A stretch of 64,000 nt of DNA from Legionella quinlivanii (lineage in GTDB: Bacteria > Pseudomonadota > Gammaproteobacteria > Legionellales > Legionellaceae): contig NZ_UGOX01000001.1 of the NCBI RefSeq assembly GCF_900461555.1, positions 2,183,501 through 2,247,500 on the forward strand. The letters run 5' to 3'. Numbering within the stretch: the stretch's first letter is position 1; each line of letters opens with the position of its first letter. A program made the translations under genes and the position numbers. This document shows positions 46,457 through 54,979 of this stretch, in pieces. The notes beneath the pieces were generated by a model. The model was given only the letters and a program-made list of their open reading frames with translations. It was not told the origin of the DNA and ran no database searches.

Positions 46457-46478
46457 CTCTCTCCCTTCAGGGAGAGAG
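46457..46478. repeat. Inverted repeat downstream of the malonate decarboxylase operon
   Basis: CTCTCTCCC and GGGAGAGAG form a perfect 9-bp stem with loop TTCA, followed by TTAGAGAGAGGGG. There is no T-run on either strand, so this may be a REP-like element or a weak terminator 21 bp after mdcH. Confidence 0.55.
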
Positions 46479-46498
46479 TTAGAGAGAGGGGTTTAAGA

Positions 46499-47431
46499 TC
46501 AGCTTTCCAAGATTTTTAGAAATGCCTGCAAAAACCCGCTAATACGATGATAGCGAGAGGCCGTAAGGAGTTCAGCAGTCAATGTCTTACCTGAAGCAGT
46601 GAGAATTTTACTCAAAGAATCGCCAGGCCCCAGATCCACAATCCAGTCATACTGATATTCTTTGATTAAATTACACACATTGAACCAGTCCAGACATTCC
46701 TGTAGTTCCAGTCCCAGCAAATCCCTTTCCTCTTCAGCCTTATATATTTTTCTTAGCTTCAAAGGGCTGATAATTGGATATTGCATAACATCATTCGGAA
46801 AATTACCATTTAAAAATTGCTGAAACTCGACAGTGGCTTGCTTGTAGAAAGGAGTATGTGAAGGCAGCTGAATATTTAAAAATTTTATAAGCCGCAAACC
46901 TTCTGTTGATAGCCTTGAAACCAGACGTTTTAAATCAGTACATTTTCCACCAACTACCAGATGCTGAGGCGAATTGATAATCGCTATAGAGCAACCGTAT
47001 TCGGCTATCAGTTTTTGAATGGTCTCCCTGTCAAACTCCCCTTTAATAGTGATTAAATCATAGCCCTCTGTTTCAGAAACTAAAGTATTCATTAACTGGC
47101 TTCGATGATCAAGCAGTTCTATTATTCGCTCTGGGCTTGCATTAATGCTTGCCAGAAATGCGCTGGCCTCTCCCAGACTGTAGCCAGCCAATTCGACCTG
47201 ATAATTAGTCAGCAAGGGCTTTATTCTTGCAAATAAAATCAGTTGATAACAGCCAATGATAATCTGCACCCGACGCGGGTTATCAATGGGGAGAGGCTGT
47301 GATAATAAATCCAGTTGTGCCAGGGAAGAAAAGGTTCTCAGTAAGCCGTTGGCTTCATCATCCTGCTGAAAAAAATCAAACAGTGTAGTATTCTGATACC
47401 CTTGTCCTGCAAAAATGAATAGAATTCTCAC
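46499..47431 (-). CDS. mdcH: Malonyl-CoA:ACP transacylase of malonate decarboxylase
   Basis: 310 residues, FabD-like. The oxyanion/nucleophile region shows LFIFAGQGYQNT at the N-terminus and the elbow GYSLGEASAF (GxSxG) with the catalytic Ser; a His-containing LPSHTPFY segment follows. In the mdc system it loads the malonyl group onto the acyl carrier protein. Its GTG start overlaps the mdcB stop (GTGA type), so it is the last gene of the operon. The protein is somewhat longer than some MdcH members but the motifs fit. Confidence 0.9.
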   Translation of the reverse strand: MRILFIFAGQGYQNTTLFDFFQQDDEANGLLRTFSSLAQLDLLSQPLPIDNPRRVQIIIGCYQLILFARIKPLLTNYQVELAGYSLGEASAFLASINASPERIIELLDHRSQLMNTLVSETEGYDLITIKGEFDRETIQKLIAEYGCSIAIINSPQHLVVGGKCTDLKRLVSRLSTEGLRLIKFLNIQLPSHTPFYKQATVEFQQFLNGNFPNDVMQYPIISPLKLRKIYKAEEERDLLGLELQECLDWFNVCNLIKEYQYDWIVDLGPGDSLSKILTASGKTLTAELLTASRYHRISGFLQAFLKILES

Positions 47432-48267
47432 GATTGCTTTCCAAAAATTTGGCGCAGAAAAAAGAGTAAACCCAGCATATCGGCTACTCCCCCCGGGCTA
47501 ATATTGGCTCTTGAAAACAAGCGATGCAACTCATCAGCTGCTCGGATAGACTGCTCACGATTATTCGCTGAAATACTCTGTTGGATATGGCCACGAGCAA
47601 AAGCTAATCCCTCAGGGCCAGTACGGTACAACACATTGATATCATCCAGGTTCAACAAAAAGTACTGATAGGCCAGCAAACCAAAAAACAGACTATCTCC
47701 CTGTATTGGAGATAACTCTTCATAAGCATCAAATACCAGTGAATATCCATCGATAGCTATTTGTCTAGCATCATCAACGGCATATTTTTGTCTGACCACA
47801 GCGCCGTGAGTGTGCACGTTAACATGCTCTTTCTGCAAATAGTCAGCCCATTGTTCGATGATAGCCGATTGCAGATCCCATAAAGAAAAATGGCAAAAAC
47901 GCCGGCTCAGATTACAAATGGTCGCACACAAAATACCCATTGAGAAAATTGCACCGCGGTGGGTATTAATTCCTCCGGTAATCGACTGCATGGTCTTTTC
48001 GGCATTGATTCCCAGCGGTACCAGATTTCGCGGAACTAAATTTTGGGCGGCATGACAGCCTAAATTAACAAAATAATGTCTTAAACCAAATAAACTGCGA
48101 AAGAATAAACTGCCATCCATATCCGAATGCGCACCACTGTCAACAAAGCTTACCAGTCCCGGTTTTGGATACAAAGCCACTTCATCATATAAGGCCCGCA
48201 CCGCCCTTTTGGCAAAATAGCGGGCAATTTGCGAAATGCTAGTTAAGGAGTGATGGAAATAAGGCAT
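47428..48267 (-). CDS. mdcB: Triphosphoribosyl-dephospho-CoA synthase
   Basis: 279 residues, CitG/MdcB family. Motifs KPGLVSFVDSGAHSDMDGSLFFRS and GGINTHRGAIFSMGIL are typical. It makes the 2'-(5''-triphosphoribosyl)-3'-dephospho-CoA precursor of the ACP prosthetic group from ATP and dephospho-CoA. It overlaps mdcG by 29 bp and mdcH by 4 bp, so the three are translationally coupled. Confidence 0.93.
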   Translation of the reverse strand: MPYFHHSLTSISQIARYFAKRAVRALYDEVALYPKPGLVSFVDSGAHSDMDGSLFFRSLFGLRHYFVNLGCHAAQNLVPRNLVPLGINAEKTMQSITGGINTHRGAIFSMGILCATICNLSRRFCHFSLWDLQSAIIEQWADYLQKEHVNVHTHGAVVRQKYAVDDARQIAIDGYSLVFDAYEELSPIQGDSLFFGLLAYQYFLLNLDDINVLYRTGPEGLAFARGHIQQSISANNREQSIRAADELHRLFSRANISPGGVADMLGLLFFLRQIFGKQS

Positions 48268-48847
48268 ATAGATTGTCTCTTTTTAGCAATCTCAACTTAT
48301 TGATTGATTTAAATAAGAGAGATTCCCCAGATAGTTGCAATAACTCCCTCCAGGAGCAATCGCCTAGTCCTGCAAAACGAATTTCTCCATCAATTCTTTG
48401 CTGTGAAAATTGCGATTGTAACTGGGCGTACAGGCTTTTTAAATCCAAGAAGGACTGATCCCTATAGTCAACCAACAAATCAAGATCGGACTCCGCTTGA
48501 ACATAGGGCTCTTTTGTCAAATACTGCCAGCAATAGGAACCATAGACCTTAATTTCATAATTCAAATCGGGAAAAAGCTCCCTTAGAGCAGGCAGCTCGC
48601 TGACTCGGCTTATCGCTGAACGGGATAGAATGAAACTGGCGCGTATTTTTCTGGCCTGCTCAGGCTGAAAATAAGGAATGGCCAGTTGAATCTGTTGGGC
48701 AGGAATATCAGGAGGCTGGCGGGTCATAATTAGTGGATAACCGCATCCTAGCCAATGCTTAAACAAGTTTAGATTTTCCGGTGAACAGTTAATCTCCGGT
48801 ACTGCCCGTTTATTGAGATAGCACAAATGATGTCTTAGATACCTCAT
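48239..48847 (-). CDS. mdcG: Phosphoribosyl-dephospho-CoA transferase
   Basis: 202 residues, the usual MdcG length. The nucleotidyltransferase-like core shows YGSYCWQYLTKEPYV then ESDLDLLVDYRD, with the DxD metal-binding pair, and later RIDGEIRF. It attaches the prosthetic group to the serine of the acyl carrier domain. The ATG overlaps the mdcE stop (ATGA). Confidence 0.9.
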   Translation of the reverse strand: MRYLRHHLCYLNKRAVPEINCSPENLNLFKHWLGCGYPLIMTRQPPDIPAQQIQLAIPYFQPEQARKIRASFILSRSAISRVSELPALRELFPDLNYEIKVYGSYCWQYLTKEPYVQAESDLDLLVDYRDQSFLDLKSLYAQLQSQFSQQRIDGEIRFAGLGDCSWRELLQLSGESLLFKSINKLRLLKRDNLYALFPSLLN

Positions 48848-49560
48848 AAATTTTCAATGCTTTTTATAATATCGTAAGCTTCTTTTCGACCGCCGTATAA
48901 TTTGCCAAGTTTTGCCCGCTTATCCTCTTTAATCTCTGGATCTAGCAAACAATTAAGCAACTCGCTCGCAACCTCATCAACAACCAGCACCTTGTGTAAT
49001 CCGCCCAGACTGTGAAAATTCTCCACCCCAGGAGCAAAAACCGGTGAGCTTTCACTAATTTTTCTTAGTATATCGATATCAATTTTAGTCACTCTGGCCA
49101 TCCCTTCCAGCCACATAACTGCGAGTTGAGTTCCTTCCAAAGCAAAGATACGATCAGCCATCATGCCAAAAGCGATAAAACTGCCTCCAATCGCCTGATT
49201 ATAAACAAGAGTAATCAAGGGATTACCCGCTTCACGCGCCAAATGCAAACTCTTTAGTAAATGGGCAAAACAGGCATACATTCCTAGCCATTCATCCCGC
49301 ATGGATAATTTTTGTCCTGTCACATTGGTGAGTAAAACAATGGGATCGGTATTGTTGCTTTTGACAATCGCGAGAACCTGACTTGCCATTTCCATCGCTT
49401 CATCAACACCAAAATCGGTGTCCTCCACCGTACCCAGTATATTGAATCGCCTGCCTTGAATGACTCCGCTGCCATGAACCACATGCTGATTAATCTCAGT
49501 TTCGCTGCTGTCAAAGCATTTTTCCAATAGTTCTTTCAATGAAATTTTATTGCTGGACAT
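48844..49560 (-). CDS. mdcE: Malonate decarboxylase gamma subunit
   Basis: 238 residues with the crotonase-like fold of the acetyl-CoA carboxylase carboxyltransferase superfamily. Conserved segments include NPLITLVYNQAIGGSFIAFGMMADRIFAL, where a GG pair would form the oxyanion hole. With the beta subunit it catalyses decarboxylation of malonyl-S-ACP. It overlaps the C-D fusion gene by 14 bp. Confidence 0.92.
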   Translation of the reverse strand: MSSNKISLKELLEKCFDSSETEINQHVVHGSGVIQGRRFNILGTVEDTDFGVDEAMEMASQVLAIVKSNNTDPIVLLTNVTGQKLSMRDEWLGMYACFAHLLKSLHLAREAGNPLITLVYNQAIGGSFIAFGMMADRIFALEGTQLAVMWLEGMARVTKIDIDILRKISESSPVFAPGVENFHSLGGLHKVLVVDEVASELLNCLLDPEIKEDKRAKLGKLYGGRKEAYDIIKSIENL

Positions 49561-50752
49561 GCTGATCTTCCTTAGCCAAAGCTAAAAACTGCTCATCCGA
49601 ACAATTAAAGACATCCTGCGCATAGACTTCTGGATGATATTGTTTTAGCCATTCGCCTTCTTCCTGACAATGACCTGCAGATGAAATTCGTTTTTGCAAG
49701 AATTCATGCTCTGTAAGCAGGGAATACAGATCCAGCTTTTGCGTACAGGGCGATTTTATACATCGTTTGATAGCCTCTAAAACCGCTGACATTTTATGGC
49801 TGCTGTATTCCTGGGCCGCTTTCTGCAAATAACGCGTTCGACCTCCATAAACTCGCCAGACGAGGGGTCGATTGCCGCTGTCAAAGACCTCAGCTCCTTT
49901 CACTGCCTGAATAACTTCTGCACCGGACACACCAATGCGAGCATTCTGGCTGACAATTAAGGAATCCAGTGTACCGCTGATAATGCCCATGCCGCCATAG
50001 GCCCCATTATTTCCACAAATCACACCGATTGTTTTTATTCCTGCGGTTCGGGCGTCAAGAATAGCGCGAATGATTTCTGAAATTTCAATTTCACCGACAT
50101 TGGCTTCCTGTAAACGCACACCTCCACTGTCGATTAACAATAATATGGTTGACAAACCTTGTTTGATTGCATAACGAATCAGTCCAATGAGCCTGGCACC
50201 ATGCACCTCTCCTACTGCGCCGCCAAGAAAATCTTTTTGCTGGGCAGCAATCGCTACTCTCTCTCCATCGATTGACGCTGTTCCAATCACCAGACCGTCA
50301 TCACTCTCAACCTGTATATCAAGCTGCGGCAATGTAGGGCTTGGCGTATTTTGTTCCAGCAGAAACTCCTCAAAGCTGTTTTTATCCACCAGAGAAAAAA
50401 TACGGTAACGAGCTGTTGCCTCGGCATAATTATCTTTAGTCTGATAACCGGTTTGATAGGTTTCGATGGCCTGTCGCAGGCGCAGTGAAACCACAGGAGG
50501 GGTGGCACCGGCGTCATTGAGGCAAATGTCGAGCCCTGCATAGGGATAATCTTCGATGAAACGCTCAATAACCGCATCCCAGGTCGGTTTAAACCCAGAT
50601 ACGGCGGTGTTGACCTCAATTATGGTCTGTTTTTTATTACCGGTGGGTTTGACAATTACTTCCAGATTTCCAGAGCCTGCAACCCCGACTTTGATTAATG
50701 GGGCTTCTGGAAGCGTTTGTAATAAATCAAAGGTATATTGATACTTTTCCAT
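49547..50752 (-). CDS. mdcCD: Fused malonate decarboxylase ACP (delta) and beta subunit
   Basis: About 401 residues from the ATG at 50752 (AGGA upstream; the longer frame begins at TTG). Residues 1-~100 match the acyl carrier subunit MdcC: VGVAGSGNLEVIVKP with S27 as the prosthetic-group serine, and a C-terminal alpha/beta part VSLRLRQAIETY. From ~110 on the sequence is the MdcD beta subunit, with EVHGARLIGLIRYAI, DSGGVRLQEANVGE and GGMGIISGTLDSLIVSQNARIGVSGAEVI of the carboxyltransferase fold. In most species mdcC and mdcD are separate genes. The start is 5 bp after the mdcA stop. Confidence 0.88.
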   Translation of the reverse strand: MEKYQYTFDLLQTLPEAPLIKVGVAGSGNLEVIVKPTGNKKQTIIEVNTAVSGFKPTWDAVIERFIEDYPYAGLDICLNDAGATPPVVSLRLRQAIETYQTGYQTKDNYAEATARYRIFSLVDKNSFEEFLLEQNTPSPTLPQLDIQVESDDGLVIGTASIDGERVAIAAQQKDFLGGAVGEVHGARLIGLIRYAIKQGLSTILLLIDSGGVRLQEANVGEIEISEIIRAILDARTAGIKTIGVICGNNGAYGGMGIISGTLDSLIVSQNARIGVSGAEVIQAVKGAEVFDSGNRPLVWRVYGGRTRYLQKAAQEYSSHKMSAVLEAIKRCIKSPCTQKLDLYSLLTEHEFLQKRISSAGHCQEEGEWLKQYHPEVYAQDVFNCSDEQFLALAKEDQHVQQ

Positions 50753-50757
50753 AATTC

Positions 50758-52413
50758 CTACCAACTTCTGAATTTATTGGGAGGACAATACAGTCCTTTT
50801 GAGATTTCAACCAAATCATGGATACTCTTGGCCGCCAAAAGATCACGATCCGCTTCTTTCAATGAAATACCAAGATCTTCCGGACGCTGAATAATGCCGC
50901 GCGAGCGAAGTTCATCCACTTTCGTCTTATCACGCCCTAATCCCATTGGGGTATATCCGGCAACACCGCGAACCGCTTGCTCACGCTCATCAGCATTTCG
51001 GCACAACAGAAGATTCGCTATGCCCTCTTCAGTGACGACATGGGAGATATCATCGCCATAAATCATAATAGGCGGCAAATCGGCATTCATTTCTTTCTGT
51101 AGTTCCCAGGCATCCAGTTTTTCAACGAAAGTCGGCTTGCCGGCACTCTGAAATGTTTCCACCATTTGAATCACCAGTTTGCGGCCGCGAGGCATCGCCT
51201 TAAGGTCATGACTATTTTTTTCCTGTCCCGCCTTGAGCCAGGCAAAGGAAGAATGCCGCCGCCCCAGGGTATCGCAGCCCATATTGGGTGCTCCGCCAAA
51301 TCCGGCGATACGGCCCTTGGTAGCTGTTGAACTATTGGCCTGTGCATCCATTTGCAGGGTCGCCCCAATAAATACGTCGCAGGCATAATGACCGGCTAAC
51401 TGACCGAACAATCGATTGGAGCGCAATGAACCGTCTCGTCCCGTAAAAAACACATCGCTTCGGGCCCGCACATAGTCGTTCATCCCGACTTCACCGCCAA
51501 CACAGAAGATGGAACTGACAAAACCACTTTCAATGGCAGGAATTAAGGTGGGTAATGGATTAACCATCCAGTGCTGGCAGATCTGGCCTTTTAAGCCCAG
51601 GCCATCGGCATAGGTAGGTAGAATAAGTTCAATGGCACAGGTATTGAAACCTACGCCGTGATTCAGACGATTGACCTGATACGGCGCATAAATCCCTTTT
51701 ATGACCATCATGGCCATCAGGATTTTAACTTCATCAATCTGTGCAGGATCTCTGGTGAATAATGGTTCAATGTAGGAAGGCGTTGGGGCTTGCACAATGA
51801 CATCCACCCAATCTCCAGGAATATCGACTCTGGGCAATTGATCAACAATTTCATTGACCTGGACAATTACCAGCCCATTTTTAAAGGCCGTTGCCTCGAC
51901 AATGCTCGGCGTTTCCTCAGTATTGGGTCCCGTGTATAAATTTCCTGCATAATCCGCTTTGTCGGCGGTGATCAGCGCGACATTGGGGGTTAAATCCATC
52001 GCATAGCGTGCATAAAGCTCATTATAGGTATGGATATTGCCAATTTTCAGCTGGCCTCGCTGAATCATAATTGCCAGACGAGTTGCCTGCGGTCCGGCGA
52101 AGGCAAAATCAATTTTTTCAGCAATTTCCCGTTCAAATAAATCAAGATGCTCCGCCAACGTCACCGCCGATTGAATCATGTGCAGACTATGCACTTTTTC
52201 CGGGTTCACCGCGCATAAACTGCGTGCTAAAAAATCAGCCTGCTTCTGATTATCCCCTTCCAGACAGACTTTGTCGTAAGGCCTGATGGCCGCTTCCAGC
52301 AAAGGCAGAATATTTTTGATAGAGATAATTTTGCCATTTTCCAAAAATGGCCTGATATCTCGAAGTCTGGCTTCATAATCCTGTCGATTTTTATTCCAAT
52401 CCATAGTTTTCAT
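50758..52413 (-). CDS. mdcA: Malonate decarboxylase alpha subunit (acetyl-S-ACP:malonate ACP transferase)
   Basis: 551 residues, the usual length. It is a CoA-transferase-like protein that exchanges the acetyl group on the carrier protein for malonate, starting the decarboxylation cycle. Characteristic segments are KVCLEGDNQKQADFLARSL, ALITADKADYAGNLYTGPNTEETPSI, GIYAPYQVNRLNHGVGFNTCAIELILPT and GFGGAPNMGCDTLGRRH. It is the first gene of the mdc operon on the minus strand; no transporter or mdcR-like regulator follows. Confidence 0.95.
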   Translation of the reverse strand: MKTMDWNKNRQDYEARLRDIRPFLENGKIISIKNILPLLEAAIRPYDKVCLEGDNQKQADFLARSLCAVNPEKVHSLHMIQSAVTLAEHLDLFEREIAEKIDFAFAGPQATRLAIMIQRGQLKIGNIHTYNELYARYAMDLTPNVALITADKADYAGNLYTGPNTEETPSIVEATAFKNGLVIVQVNEIVDQLPRVDIPGDWVDVIVQAPTPSYIEPLFTRDPAQIDEVKILMAMMVIKGIYAPYQVNRLNHGVGFNTCAIELILPTYADGLGLKGQICQHWMVNPLPTLIPAIESGFVSSIFCVGGEVGMNDYVRARSDVFFTGRDGSLRSNRLFGQLAGHYACDVFIGATLQMDAQANSSTATKGRIAGFGGAPNMGCDTLGRRHSSFAWLKAGQEKNSHDLKAMPRGRKLVIQMVETFQSAGKPTFVEKLDAWELQKEMNADLPPIMIYGDDISHVVTEEGIANLLLCRNADEREQAVRGVAGYTPMGLGRDKTKVDELRSRGIIQRPEDLGISLKEADRDLLAAKSIHDLVEISKGLYCPPNKFRSW

Positions 52414-52488
52414 AAGCAGCGATTTGTAATTTACTGTAGCATGAATCGATTACAGCAGAAAGCAAAGACTTTAAGGATTGCCCTGATC

Positions 52489-54897
52489 TTATTTTCGACC
52501 AGGACTGGGATCGGAAGGTGTTTCTTGATGAATCTTTTGACGTGTTCTTATCCTAAGAACAGTTTCTTCGCCTGAATCTGTGAGTGCAGGCGGCTTTTCA
52601 GACCCTTCAAGGCGCGATTCGCCTTTGGCTTCCTGCTTCCTTTTCTTGTTTTGCCCGCTAAAAAAAGAGGCATCAGTAACTCCCATCTTGTTTCGTTTAG
52701 AAGTCCGTTGACGTTTAGATTCTCTTGGCTGAATAGTTTCATCATCCATTTTCGGGGATGCTTCAGACGTTGCTTCCTTGCTACTCTTAAGTTTGTCACG
52801 CTGAGTCCACTCCTCGAATAGCTTTTTAATTTCCGACGAGTAGACATAGGACTTTTGTCCAATTTTTTTCAATATAACCTGGCAATGCGCCAATTTGCCC
52901 TCAGCCATTAGTGAAGTAAGCTTGTCAGAAGCACTACTTTTATGCTCAAGAAGTTTGGAAAATGTGGTTGGCCTCAAATCTTTTATTAACTCCTCAAGAC
53001 ACTCTGTGGTTTTTAGCCGCAATGCCCAGTCAAAAACAGTTAATCCATCATCATCTTCAAGCATGAGGCTCACTTTTTCTTTTTTGAATAATTCAATAAT
53101 CTTTCGTCTTGATTTGGCATCACCGGAACTCACTCCGTAATATTCGCCGGCCATTACCATATGAAAACTGGATAGACCTGCTCTTCGGGATTGCATGGCA
53201 GGGTCTGCTTTCATCTTCAATAATGCCTCGACCCCTTCTGCAAGCCCCAAATAGGAAGCTATCATTAGACTACTGAGCCGCTCTGTTGTGTTATTCTCCT
53301 GCAATTCATTTTCGGGGGTGATAAACAGCACAGGAAGATCCGGATGTTCGAGGGTTCTCACCTCTTTTTTCCCAGCAAGAATATCCGCCAAGGCGACAGG
53401 AAGGATTGCTTTTTCGACCGCATCAAAATACAAACCATTTAATTCACCAGGTGTGTGTGTCTCCTCGTTTTCCCCTTTATTGCGAAATAAAACGGCTGTC
53501 TTTGAATATTCCTGCTGGTATTTATGAAGCAGTTGCTTTGAATTATAGGGTCCATCGGAATGATGCAGGAAGACTCTTTGGATATCCCCATAATCATAGT
53601 CGTCAGAATAATTAACCAGTATCTGCTCTCCCGGCTCGATATCCCTTATCGCCATCACCACAATTTCAAAACTAATCCTCCCGTCTTCCAATTTGATGGG
53701 CCGCTTGCGAAACTCAGCATTCGGTGTATGTTTACTTTCATTAAAAAAACGGGCAACGTTTCCAGAAAGTCTGGCATCAATAATCGTTTTTGATTGGCCA
53801 AGCCGCATGAAATAATGCGTATTGAGCTCTTCTTTTGGGATACCGTTTACATCATCTTCACTTATTCTCATCCCTTCGTAAACACAGAAAATTTCTTTTG
53901 CTTTTATTCCGGTTCTGGCCAAAACACCTTTCCCGCCGAATAGTAAATTGATTCCCGTTACATCCAGTTTGGAGTCCAGATCAGAAGAATTATGCGTATA
54001 AGTAAAACTTTCTTCCAGAGCCAACTGCTTTTGGTGATCCTCGTCGTCCATGTGAAATACCAGTGGTTCTTTAAAGGCTTCTCCTGAAAGCCTGTCGAAA
54101 TCAACGTCCTTATCTAATGAAATCAGGGGCGGATTTTCATTTCCAGAAGCAGGGATTTGATCTTCATCACTTATATCCTCTATCACTTCTCTTTCTTTAT
54201 TAGCTTCTGGTTGATGAGGCGCAGCAGGATTTGAAGGCTTGATGCTATTTAAAATAGCTATCATCTGAGGCGTCTTAGCATATACGGACTCCCAGAGTTT
54301 CATATTGATTAGAAAAAGATGATTGGGTAGTTGATGGAAAGAATGCAATGAGTCGTACTTTAACAGACGCTTGTCTTCTTCTGAAACCTCAGGAATCGGT
54401 TGTTCAAAATGATTTCTCGACAAAGTTTCTCTAGTACTGATTAGATTATATGCCATCGTTATCAGCGCTCTGGAATGCAAGAGCTTTCCTTGAATCGACT
54501 CTTCTTTTATCGTGTTGCTCAAAGAGCCATTGTCTGGAAGACGCCTTACTGTATCAATTGAACCGCTAACGGTAATAGCTGATTTAAGTAATCCCTCAGC
54601 CGCTTTTACAAGTGCAAAAAAAAGAGAGACTTTATCAAGAATGATCCTGTGAGTCCTCTCATTTTGAATGACTAAAGGAATGGTTGATTTTAGTCTATTA
54701 TAAAGAGCTATGATCGTCTGATAATCTACACAAGCAGTATCTGCTAAATCCCAATCCTCTATTGAATAATGCTTTTTCAATTCGTGAAACACGATAAACT
54801 CGAGAATTGCAGAAATTGGCATCTCCGGATGTTGTTTTGTTATTTCATCAACCACCTTGTCATCAAATAAAAGCGTGTCAATCATAAGTAAATCCAT
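52489..54897 (-). CDS. SET-domain and ankyrin-repeat protein, RomA/LegAS4-like effector candidate
   Basis: About 802 residues from an ATG at 54897 (54885 is an alternative; neither has a strong ribosome site). A SET domain occupies ~315-435: GVLARTGIKAKEIFCVYEGM, then GNVARFFNESKHTPNAEF in place of RFINHSCxPN, then DIEPGEQILVNYSDDYDYGD in place of GEELTYDY. Residues ~540-645 look like ankyrin repeats (LSSLMIASYLGLAEGVEALL, DDDGLTVFDWALRLKTTECLEELI). Two basic runs, RESKRQRTSKRNK and GQNKKRKQ (~720-750), resemble nuclear-localisation signals. SET plus ankyrin with nuclear targeting is the plan of Legionella RomA/LegAS4, which methylates host histone H3. Effector status is inference. Confidence 0.8.
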   Translation of the reverse strand: MDLLMIDTLLFDDKVVDEITKQHPEMPISAILEFIVFHELKKHYSIEDWDLADTACVDYQTIIALYNRLKSTIPLVIQNERTHRIILDKVSLFFALVKAAEGLLKSAITVSGSIDTVRRLPDNGSLSNTIKEESIQGKLLHSRALITMAYNLISTRETLSRNHFEQPIPEVSEEDKRLLKYDSLHSFHQLPNHLFLINMKLWESVYAKTPQMIAILNSIKPSNPAAPHQPEANKEREVIEDISDEDQIPASGNENPPLISLDKDVDFDRLSGEAFKEPLVFHMDDEDHQKQLALEESFTYTHNSSDLDSKLDVTGINLLFGGKGVLARTGIKAKEIFCVYEGMRISEDDVNGIPKEELNTHYFMRLGQSKTIIDARLSGNVARFFNESKHTPNAEFRKRPIKLEDGRISFEIVVMAIRDIEPGEQILVNYSDDYDYGDIQRVFLHHSDGPYNSKQLLHKYQQEYSKTAVLFRNKGENEETHTPGELNGLYFDAVEKAILPVALADILAGKKEVRTLEHPDLPVLFITPENELQENNTTERLSSLMIASYLGLAEGVEALLKMKADPAMQSRRAGLSSFHMVMAGEYYGVSSGDAKSRRKIIELFKKEKVSLMLEDDDGLTVFDWALRLKTTECLEELIKDLRPTTFSKLLEHKSSASDKLTSLMAEGKLAHCQVILKKIGQKSYVYSSEIKKLFEEWTQRDKLKSSKEATSEASPKMDDETIQPRESKRQRTSKRNKMGVTDASFFSGQNKKRKQEAKGESRLEGSEKPPALTDSGEETVLRIRTRQKIHQETPSDPSPGRK

Positions 54898-54979
54898 CAA
54901 TCATATTGCTTTAAATTATAACACAAAGCACAAAATTGACGCGAACAGACCATTGGCAACACTATTCTCATCTCTGATT

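Noticed and set aside
46457-46478. Strong terminator for the mdc operon
   Set aside because: The 9-bp stem is clear but no T-run follows on the minus strand, so it is listed only as an inverted repeat.
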